Shown in pieces: positions 57,032 to 64,000 of a stretch of 64,000 nucleotides of DNA (position 1 is its first letter; the number at the start of each line of letters is the position of its first letter). The notes beneath the pieces were generated by a model, which saw nothing but the letters and a program-made list of their open reading frames with translations, did not search any database and was not told the origin of the DNA. The stretch is from Angiostrongylus vasorum. Its lineage: Eukaryota > Nematoda > Chromadorea > Rhabditida > Metastrongylidae. The position numbers and the translations under genes are program-made. The DNA lies in contig JADANN010000101.1 of the NCBI GenBank assembly GCA_018806985.1, forward strand, positions 1 to 64,000, in the 5' to 3' direction.

Positions 57032-57213
57032 TCAGTTGCCTTGTTACTCGAATTTTTCCTTAACGGCAGCGATTTCTGTGATGGTAGTGAACCCTACGAT
57101 TGCTTTACACACCGTTTAAGGAGGAGATAACTCGGAAACTTGATTAGAGAGCCTTGTTTTCCTCCTTCATCACTATTTCCTTGACACTGTCTATGTTACA
57201 AGTTTATATTTTC

Positions 57214-57480
57214 TTATGTTACATTTACAAGCTCTGTTACGTAAATCTCCCTCCTTCTTCTGCACGATGTTGCACTCAAATGGTTGCCCGTATTGGCTTC
57301 CAAGATAGACAAGTCTGAGGGATTGGTTTGCTGGAGTTTCGTCTTACATAAATAAGAAAGTGTGTGAGGTTTCAATGACATTCTTTTGCATATTTGTGTC
57401 CACATGTTCAGTAATTTATCCCACCAAATCAATATCACTGGCATAGTTTGGCTAGTATTCATTTCCACCAATCGACTCAA
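57214..57480 (-). other. 88-codon open frame, unknown
   Basis: Starts MSRLVEMNTSQTMPVILIWW and contains LSYLCKTKLQQTNPSDLSIL. It lies on the same strand and just upstream of the preceding open frame, so the two may be parts of one decayed gene or element. No domain is recognised. Confidence 0.25.
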
Positions 57481-57731
57481 ATCATTAGTCTTGAACTTAT
57501 GTTTATGATAAAGAACTCCAGCAAATTTGAAAATAATGAATCTCTATTACTTGTTTTATCCAAATCGCATGTAATTTTCTTTGAATTCTACACCTCCACT
57601 GACTTCTTTTTAGCTTAGTGATAGTGACCAAGAAGGCTGGACGGCAAGGGCTCGTGTGGAAAAGAAAAACGACCACTACATTTACATCCGTAAGGTGATG
57701 ATTTAAAAACTAGCATGGATACCTGATCAAT

Positions 57732-57897
57732 AGTTCTACTAACTTACAATTTTAACCTTTTTGCTACTGCCTACTATTTTTGATGGCAGGGTATACTGCG
57801 AAATATAACTTCAACGAAGCTGAGATATTTGCAAAACTCTGGACTCTGGTCCAGAGTTTTGCAAATATCTCAGCTTCGTTGAAGTTCTACTAACTTA
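57732..57897 (-). mobile_element. SINE-B insertion with 5' inversion and 15-bp target-site duplication
   Basis: Flanked by perfect direct repeats AGTTCTACTAACTTA at 57732-57746 and 57883-57897. On the minus strand the insert is an inverted piece followed by the forward 3' end of SINE-B. Together they give a perfect 38-bp inverted repeat (57807-57844 and 57849-57886) with a 4-nt loop, TCTG. The 3' part carries GTATACCCTGCCATC and GTAGGCAGTAGC of the SINE-B tail. The structure fits twin-primed retroposition. Confidence 0.9.
57807..57886. repeat. Perfect 38-bp hairpin
   Basis: Each arm reads from GTCCAGAGTTTTGCAAATAT to CTTCGTTGAAGTT or the complement. With a 4-base loop it could extrude as a cruciform. 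Confidence 0.95.
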
Positions 57898-58358
57898 ATT
57901 ATTGCGAATGTTAATTTTTTAAAGCGCTTTGCTAATCCTAATCAGAAAAAGATTTTTACAGTGTCAATAGTGGAAAATGTGGGAAAAAAATGGTGGGAAA
58001 CAAATGAAGGGGTAAAGCCACATGGTCCGCTTTTAGTTCAGTCATAACGCATCCTCATAGTTCTTGTTGATTAAAAGTTTCTAAGCTCATAATGCCTAGT
58101 TCCTGTTTTGTAGTTTTGACAGCAGGATGAATTTCCATACACACGTTTTCTAAGCCGGGCGTGGGATTTCATCCTTATGGAACCGCAAATCGTTAATGAA
58201 CGTTACATTAACGACTGCCGTTAGCATTCAAAGACGCGTGTCGTAGTTTTGTTATATCGCGATTTCTTTTTGCAAAGTGCAGAAACTGCGATTTTGAAGC
58301 ACTGGTGCAAAATTTACCAATTGAAGGAAGGAATTTAAGATTCAAATCACTAGGTTAA

Positions 58359-58740
58359 CAGGCTCGAGAGAAAGTTTGCGATGAACAGAAAGTGGTGACT
58401 TCCCAACTCAGTGACTACGAAAGCGATCCTGATGAATTGCCAGGAGAAATCTGCATAGTCAAGTCCTCTGAACGGCTAGTGGTACGATCTTCTTTCCCTT
58501 CGAGCTCAAAAACTAATTTCATCACCATAGAAATTTCCATCGACAGGGAAGCGTGGATAAAACTCAGCCGACATGCAGCTCGCCGTCTTCCAATGCAGCA
58601 GCTGAAAGCCAAACAAAAAAGTCGGTCGAACAGCAAGACAACCAGCAATCGCTAGAAGAGAACTTTGCGCGAATACAACTGACCGTGCCTTCACAATCAT
58701 CTCATGGTGCTGGTCCGTTTAGCAGAAATGTTTATTCATG
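58359..58740 (+). other. Putative host exon, polar acidic and Ser/Gln-rich protein
   Basis: After a TTAACAG acceptor-like site (58355-58361) an open frame encodes DEQKVVTSQLSDYESDPDEL followed by PGEICIVKSSERLVVRS. From about 58553 a different frame becomes the more protein-like one (TQPTCSSPSSNAAAESQTKK, then QQDNQQSLEENFARIQL) and ends in a stop at 58739-58741. Joining them needs a one-base shift or a small unrecognised intron, so this is either a decayed gene or a real exon with an indel. The composition suggests a disordered regulatory protein. No family is recognised. Confidence 0.35.
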
Positions 58741-59594
58741 ACTTGTCTTAACAACTACTGCTGTGACTTACACTCATTCATATTGTCCTCATCACTTTTC
58801 GAAAAACAGTGGTTAACAACGGCGTGGTAGGGGAGCATATTTTCATTTATTTGCTTCGTTAGTGGAATTTAGGACGTTCCTCATTTCGATGATCGACAGT
58901 ATAGGGATAAAGGTCGTAGAAAAAAAAACTCAACTCGCACTCTAAGTATTCAAAACCACTGTGAGCGTAAGCCACAAGATTCTAGTGGGTCAAATGGCTG
59001 GCGTAGGGGGATTGATTGTTGATATGTGGAGTGAAGTATAGTGAAATTGAAGAACTTGACTTTACTATAACTTTACACGTTAGGTACAAGGAAGCTGTTT
59101 CCAGTATTTAAATCCACTGAATGAACTTGAAACTGCTGAAGAACTTAGGGCATCATTTCCTTTTTTATTTCAGGAGATACGACTGGAACGACTGAGGACG
59201 CTTCTTTGGTGGTTACTCGCTGTATACCAAATTTTAAAGAAACGTAGAACTCCTACTTATCAAGACAAATGTCATTTTGTAGTGTTTGAAATAAAGTTAG
59301 ATTGATCATTCTTTTTGACTAGAGTTGAAAGGACTTTCCACCTTTTTTACTGCATCATTTTTTTTTCTAAATTTTGTAAATTGTTTCCGATGTCCACACA
59401 ACGCCAGCCTAATATTTTTTACTCTCATGTTACATCAGTAGTAAAATTATGGTATGCATACTACCAATGTCATTCGCACAATAATGGCAAGGAAGATGAT
59501 ACCAAGTAGCAATTGCATACTTGGAGCTTCACACATGAAATCATTTCCCGATGAATCAGTTCCAGAGAATGCGAAACAAAGGAGCACATGTTAT
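58741..59594. other. Unassigned DNA
   Basis: I see no supportable gene. It is T-rich around 59330-59420. Confidence 0.4.
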
Positions 59595-59940
59595 TATGTG
59601 CGAAACAACCACAATGATGCTGAGATATTTGCAAAACTCCACACCGCAAGTGGTCGGCGGTGTTGAACGAACGCGCTTTCACACCTTCCGCAGGCTAACG
59701 CGTTCACCACCACACTGTGTGGCTTCTTCTAGAATGAAGAACTAGGTGAGACACAGGCGAAACGTAGGACACGAATGATGTGGTGGAGAACTCGTTAGCC
59801 GCCGGAAAGTGTAATAGCGCGTTCGTCCTCAGCGCAGACACTTGCGGTCCGCAGTTTTGCAAATATCTCAGCGTCATTGTGGTTGTCCTTCGCATTATAC
59901 CCCGCCGTGAAAAATTGTGATAGACAGTAAATAAAAACAT
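59595..59940. mobile_element. Head-to-head SINE-B pair
   Basis: A reverse SINE-B half (59595-59725) faces a forward half (59742-59940). The forward half has GTGAGACACAGGCGAAACG, TGTGGTGGAGAACTCGTTAGCC, CAAATATCTCAGCGTCATTGTGG and a complete tail (CGTGAAAAATTGTGATAGACAGTAAATAAAAA). The arms are imperfect, so this palindrome is older than the one at 57.8 kb. It lies directly upstream of the dUTPase-like sequence. Confidence 0.75.
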
Positions 59941-59963
59941 TAATCCTATTCTAGGAACTATCC

Positions 59964-59997
59964 AAAAATGGATTGATAATGGAATTGTGTTAATCCA
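59964..59997. other. Small hairpin upstream of the dUTPase-like sequence
   Basis: AAAAATGGATTGATAATGG is followed closely by TTAATCCATTAAATA. ATGGATT and AATCCAT can pair. It could be a relic of a bacterial terminator, but it is short and may be chance. Confidence 0.3.
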
Positions 59998-60041
59998 TTA
60001 AATAAGAGCGTGAGTTAAGTATAAATTAACTAAGGTAAGAG

Positions 60042-60561
60042 ATGAAGAATACTTTTGTGAATAAAGTTCTCTTATTAAAACAGCTTAGTATAAATCCAGT
60101 TTTAGTACATGCAGTAGAGAATAAAATTACTTGGTTCGGTGGTTTTAAATCCACTAGCAAGATTACTTGTTCCAACTGTAATTCTTATTCCAAGTGAAAT
60201 TGTTCCAACTGCATTTGTAATACCAAATGGTTTTGAGGCGCAAGTCCGTCCACATACTGGCCTTGCCTCAAGACGTGGGGTTACTGCCTTAAATTCTCTA
60301 GATAGTTTAGATTCTGATTATCGAGGTGAAGTTAAAGTTTGTCTAATTGACTTAGGTAACCAACCATATGAAATGAAAAGGGGAGATACGACTGCACAAT
60401 TAATCATTGTTTCTACATTTTAATTAGTTTAGGATAGGATTGCGCAAATTTTTATGGTTTCTGCATTTTGTGAAGTTTGGGATAACACAGAGAAATTTTG
60501 TACGGAGGAAACTGATCGGAATGCAGATGGTTTTGGCTCAAGTGGTAGGCAGTTTATATAA
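60042..60561 (+). pseudogene. dut: Decayed bacterial-type dUTP diphosphatase (dUTPase) gene
   Basis: The enzyme hydrolyses dUTP to dUMP. In frame from 60139 (a GTG, not a real start) the protein shows ARLLVPT, then NGFEAQVRPHTGLASRRGVT (motif II region) and LDSDYRGEVKVCLIDLG (motif III, DYRG intact). KRGDTTAQLII (motif IV) follows, then a stop. In the same frame a second motif IV (DRIAQIFMVSAF) follows, then TEETDRNADGFGSSGRQF (motif V, glycine-rich, at 60526-60549) and a stop at 60559-60561. FEAQVRP and DSDYRGEVKV are bacterial in style. Two internal in-frame tandem duplications (33 and 48 bp), two stops and an upstream frameshift (an ATG at 60042 behind AAGG leads into MKNTFVNKVLLLKQ and AVENKIT) disable it. 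Motif I (AGxDL) was not found. The A+T-rich base composition differs from its neighbours. Confidence 0.8.
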
Positions 60562-60827
60562 AGACTATCGATCAGTTAATCTTTTACTTTCGAAGCTTCT
60601 TGATGTTTTGTAAATAACTTTAGCATATTAGTGATTCATCAAAGAGGCTACCTACTTTGATACTTGGACGGCCTGTACTAACTCGTTGTGCAGAACCCAG
60701 CAAAATTTCCACTTTTCGGGTCTCATTGGCCTAGTCATCGTGGTCCTCTGGAGCTCCGAAGTCAGCCTAGCCGCCCCCCAGGTCGCCATCATCACAGGCA
60801 GTCACCGTCGCTGTGGATACGAGGGAG

Positions 60828-60975
60828 AGAAAGGCGAAACGAAGGACCCGCATGATGTGGTGGTTAACGCGTTAGCCGCCGGAAAGTGTAATAGCGCGTC
60901 CGTTCCCCCACCATGGGCACCTGCGGTCCAGAGTTTTGCAAATATCTCAGCTTCGTTGAAGTTATAAGAGGGGAG
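60828..60975 (+). mobile_element. SINE-B nested inside repeat C
   Basis: 5'-truncated forward SINE-B starting at AGGCGAAACGAAGGACCCG, with GTGGTGGTTAACGCGTTAGCC and ending CTCAGCTTCGTTGAAGTTAT. Flanking CGAGGGAGAG and AGAGGGGAGAG look like an imperfect target-site duplication. Its 3' end matches the hairpin arm at 57.8 kb exactly, so both belong to one subfamily. Confidence 0.78.
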
Positions 60976-61087
60976 AGTTGTTACCCTGCGACTAGTTTGA
61001 TACCAGGACGGTAGTGGATCCAGGATCTGGTTTAATCTCAGCTGGACTTTCTGATGGTAATGCCGGACTCCTCATCTTGAGAGATCC

Positions 61088-61163
61088 TGCCTCCCTCCCG
61101 CTCCCCTCAAACCCTTACCTCAACCCCCCTCCCCCCTGCCCTCACACCCCACCCCCTCCCTTT
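61088..61163 (+). repeat. C-rich tract (G-rich on the minus strand)
   Basis: About 75 bp with seven or more runs of three to six C, including ACCCCCCTCCCCCCTGCCC and ACCCCACCCCCTCCC. It replaces the normal middle of repeat C. The minus strand could form a G-quadruplex. Confidence 0.85.
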
Positions 61164-61230
61164 ACATACATCACACCCCGACACCCAATACCTCTTAGCC
61201 ACGATGAAATGGTAAACTGTCACAGTGTAA

Positions 61231-61646
61231 GGATAGCTCTTATAATACTTACGTTTCTGGATGTTATATAGCTAACCTGAGGAAGGTTCACTTAAATGCT
61301 GAAGAAGAGAGCTGATGGTCGAATTGGTCACAAGTCGAAAGTCCGACAGCACTTTTTTAATCCCTATCTTTGATGGCGAATCAGAACCTTTTAGCTGGAT
61401 CCAGGTCATGTAGATGTAGTAGCAAAAAGAATATTTTATATCCAACCTAAATTACCGAGAATTATTGCCTGTCCAGACTTTTTCTATCCAAACAAACACA
61501 TTTCAATACTACATTCGAAAAGTCCTCCTTTGCAACATCCTTCCACCATCTACGATACTTTAACTTCACTTTTATTTAGCTCTCCAATTATGCTCACATT
61601 TCCTCTTTTGTATCCTGGTCTTTGTCTTTTATAAAACCTTTTGTAA
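61231..61646. other. Unassigned DNA
   Basis: I see no supportable feature. Confidence 0.4.
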
Positions 61647-61922
61647 GGGGCGCGTGTGGGGCAGTTGTCGGAGACGCCGTGCAATACATATGGGATCAAA
61701 CTCCGCGTCCCATGCTCACCAAGCCTTCCATCTTTCTGGGATCGGGAAATTGGTGCCAGACCTATCAGGGAAAATATCAGTATTGAGTAGGTACATCGGT
61801 GGGCCAATGCGAGTGCTGTAAAAGCCAGGTATGCTTTCAATCACCTCTTGCGATGTTTACTGAAGTCGAATGCATGACGTATCCCTCAAGAATTGATAAG
61901 CGTCAGGAGCTTTATCCTTTTT
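61647..61922 (+). mobile_element. SINE-A copy
   Basis: Forward copy with GGGGCGCGTGTGGGGCAGTTGTCGG (A-box with one change), a B-box-like GGGATCAAACTCCGCG, the body CCAAGCCTTCCATCTTTC, and a tail AGCGTCAGGAGCTTTATCC followed by a T-run. Confidence 0.76.
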
Positions 61923-61939
61923 TTTTCATCCTTTAACCT

Positions 61940-62290
61940 TTTATAACCATCCATATTCACGAAATTCCTTTACATCTGATTCATCTCTGAGTAGAACATT
62001 CTCTTCATCCATTTCTGTTACTTTTTGTTGCTAATTCATCCCATTTTTAACCCTTTCTGACAGAGAAAAGCTTTTTACAGGTACAGCTTACTTTTTAAAA
62101 CAGTAATAGCTGTGTTTACGCAGACAATGCCAAATTCTGCAGTTATCCTTACAATTATAATACCCTAATTTTCACCCAGAAGGTTGATGAATCCATCTGT
62201 GCTTTCAATCTCATGCTCACATCCTTTTTGATAGACTGGTGATAACTTCCTATTTCTTTCACAAATACATTCTTTGTACACTCACTTTCA
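61940..62290 (+). repeat. Dispersed repeat E, copy 2
   Basis: Aligns in the same orientation with 42620-42990. It lies between a SINE-A and an RTE-2 fragment. The copy at 42.6 kb follows a SINE-A fragment (in opposite orientation), so the association may not be chance. Confidence 0.55.
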
Positions 62291-62560
62291 ACACTTGACT
62301 AAGTTCTTGTATCGCCTTGTTTTTTCATCTACTGAGTGAAGACTGGCGTCTGTTGAGAGTGTTCTAGCATCATACGTGCACAGCAAGAAACAATCTCTAT
62401 GTGAAGTCCTGCGTAACTGGAGATTTCGTAGCCTTTCACCGGTCGTCTGACCAACTGACGTCATAGACGGGAGCACACAGTGGGCGGGGTGCTGCTCAAC
62501 TTTGCATGGGCGCATCGAGGTCTTCACCACGATGTGGACCCTAGCAAAATTCAAATTTGA
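62291..62560 (-). mobile_element. RTE-2 fragment, start of endonuclease
   Basis: The minus frame ends with TTGERLRNLQLRRTSHRDCF, then LLCTYDARTLSTDASLHSVD. CTYDARTLSTDASLH is the start of an RTE-type endonuclease, comparable with CTYNASTLASESSIED in RTE-1. The upstream CACATCGTGGTGAAGACCT segment is shared with the copy at 46.07 kb. Confidence 0.75.
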
Positions 62561-63669
62561 GTTGATAACCAAAAGTAATTGGTACTCCTCATCTTCGGAA
62601 CTCTTTTTATGTGATCTTTATTTCGTCACTGAAAACGGTTCCGTCTATTTTGTCCATAAGTTCGGCGCTTTCGTAATGAAAGACATGATTTTATGATTTT
62701 GAATTCCTCGTCTGACATTATGAATTGGCCAGAGATTGAACTCCATAGATTGGATGTATGTCCAGGATTGAAATACTCGACGTGGCGTTCGATGGGCAAG
62801 GAACACACTATCCCATTCAATATTATGGCACTTCAATTCTTATTCCCACAGCCTCCATTCAACTTGTGTTGTAAATGCTGCGTCAAGAAGTCCGTTTCAC
62901 AATTTTTAAAACCCCATACATTTATTATCTGCAAGGATTATTAGACCAATCTAAAAAGAAACGTTTCGTAAGTGCACAGCATGTGGTGCCGGAAGCATAT
63001 GTACTCACAGAAAATTTCTGCGCTGCTTAACTTGTCCAGAACTTTTTGAACAAAGTCATTTTGGTTGCACTTTTCATCTCCATTCAAAAAATTATCTTTC
63101 ACATACCAGCGTACTAGAAAATGGCCGATGAAACGTATTTCGTACGTAGTTAAGCTAATAAGAGGTTGAAAAAAAACCTTAATCGGCTGAAGGTTCCGCT
63201 GTTTCGCCTTCCTCAGAACCGCGTTGTCCAGAGTGGATTGTGTTGTCCATAATTGTTCCTTGTTCTGATGTCGGTCTTGACGTTCGCATCTAGTCGAAAC
63301 AAGAGAAGCACCGCCCGAATGAAGTAACCTCACTCGACAGTGGTCTTTTATTTTTTACAAGACAGTTATCGATACTGAATGTTCGGTGAAAACGGATTGT
63401 TTTTCTCTTGACGATGCATCGTGCAACAGTCGGCATCATTATCAACTAGCACATAGAGTGACAATATTTTAAGAACGGAGGAGAACAGAGTAGAACAAAT
63501 CATATGTTGATTCTTCATTCCGATCTTAGAGGAAAGTCAGTTTCTAAAAATACAGTTCCCTTAACGTCTATCACCGATATTTTTTGCGCTTATCGTTAAG
63601 CAAGGTCTGTTTAGAACAATGTGCTGACTTGGCTGCAAATAGTCCTGACTGGCTTGGAACGTGTGCTGG
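62561..63669. other. Unassigned DNA with minus-strand open frames
   Basis: Frames at 62626-62836 (EYFNPGHTSNLWSSISGQFI, then MSDEEFKIIKSCLSLRKRR) and 62941-63333 (130 codons, starting MRLLHSGGASLVSTRCERQD) look partly protein-like. The first vaguely recalls a transposase, but no catalytic motif supports that. I leave both unassigned. Confidence 0.3.
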
Positions 63670-63805
63670 TATGGGAGCTCAGTTTGCTTGCTAATAATTT
63701 GTAGCGGCCAATACAACTTCTCCGGTCTTCTGGAGCTTCTTTTGAGACTGAGGCGGCAACTGTTTTGCAGTGTGCCCTTCGCAGCCACACATAAGACGTG
63801 TTCGA
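63670..63805 (-). other. Exon-like low-copy sequence shared with 37.4 kb, copy 2
   Basis: Minus-strand frame [33 protein letters not shown]. It aligns at protein and DNA level with 37341-37480 on the plus strand. It is joined directly to an RTE-1 endonuclease fragment. Confidence 0.4.
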
Positions 63806-63884
63806 TTGTCGGACAGATCGCCTTCCTATTGTAGCATTGTACTTACGGCAAATTAAGTGAGCCATCAACTTGAAAGATCCCCCC

Positions 63885-64000
63885 TTCAATCTTGGCGTTA
63901 AAATCTCCAATGATGATCTTGAAGAATGTATGGTCTTCTCTGTAGAACTTCTCCAAGTCCGCATAGAACGCTTCGACTTCTTCTTCGTTATGGTTTGACG
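63885..64000 (-). mobile_element. RTE-1 endonuclease fragment, cut by the window edge
   Basis: The minus strand encodes the [24 protein letters not shown] segment followed by [15 protein letters not shown]. It then breaks at about 63885. It continues beyond the right edge of the window. Confidence 0.75.

Larger units (their letters stand above)
60648..61230 (+). repeat. Dispersed repeat C, copy 5, with nested SINE-B
   Basis: Starts with TTTGATACTTGGACGGCCTG and carries TTCCACTTTTCGGG, a TGTGGATACGAGGGAGAG segment and, after the SINE-B insertion, GCGACTAGTTTGATACCAGG, ending ACGATGAAATGGTAAACTG. The insertion splits the GTGGATCAGAGGGAGACTTGCCACC-type block of the other copies. Confidence 0.75.

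Noticed and set aside
59941..60641. Whole window as bacterial or contaminant DNA because of the dUTPase motif
   Set aside because: SINEs, a mariner, RTE elements and spliced exons surround it, and the gene itself is disrupted, which fits a nuclear relic rather than a living bacterium.
62626..62836. piggyBac-type transposase fragment
   Set aside because: A vague likeness around SNLW and MSDEEFKIIKSCLSL is not backed by any catalytic Asp block or terminal repeat.

Overview
This window is nuclear DNA from a repeat-rich eukaryote. I read it as a parasitic nematode, most likely a strongylid or hookworm-type worm. That rests on inference from the RTE-clade retrotransposon proteins, a degenerate Hsmar1/bandit-like mariner and short introns with TTTCAG-type acceptors. 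There is no long uninterrupted open frame, no operon and no rRNA gene. The longest frames belong to transposons.

Host gene content is sparse. The best host gene lies on the minus strand between about 9.1 and 13.9 kb. It has four exons with matching splice phases and encodes a multi-pass membrane protein of the Frag1/DRAM/Sfk1 type; its N-terminal exons were not found. A block of about 3.4 kb at its 5' side (13.56-17.0 kb) has a diverged second copy at 36.03-38.77 kb, which carries one matching exon with a damaged splice donor. A further membrane-type exon lies at 30.1-30.2 kb, and exon-like pieces occur near 56.7-57.0 and 58.4-58.7 kb.

Mobile DNA dominates. (1) An RTE-type non-LTR retrotransposon (here RTE-1) lies in fragments at 18.2-21.9, 23.85-28.1, 38.9-39.8, 46.6-52.1 and 63.9-64.0 kb, many of them inverted and joined head to head. 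(2) A second RTE-type family (RTE-2) lies at 34.1-35.1 (+), 44.2-46.1 (-) and 62.3-62.6 kb (-). (3) A dead mariner lies at 31.6-32.6 kb. (4) Two families of short elements (SINE-A and SINE-B) carry RNA polymerase III A/B-box-like sequences, with about ten copies each. (5) A 350-450 bp repeat (repeat C) has five copies. (6) A fold-back element lies at 1.0-1.3 kb. A minisatellite running into a CA microsatellite lies at 33.6-33.83 kb.

Three things stand out. At 60.0-60.56 kb an A+T-rich, decayed bacterial-type dUTPase gene sits among nematode repeats, which suggests a fossil transfer from a bacterial symbiont. At 24.7-26.5 and 48.5-50.4 kb two loci share the same scrambled RTE-1 junctions, as if a chimeric element had been copied as a unit. 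SINE-B repeatedly forms palindromes, one with a perfect 38-bp hairpin and a 15-bp target-site duplication, which fits 5' inversion during retroposition. No CRISPR array, origin, rRNA or independent tRNA gene was seen.
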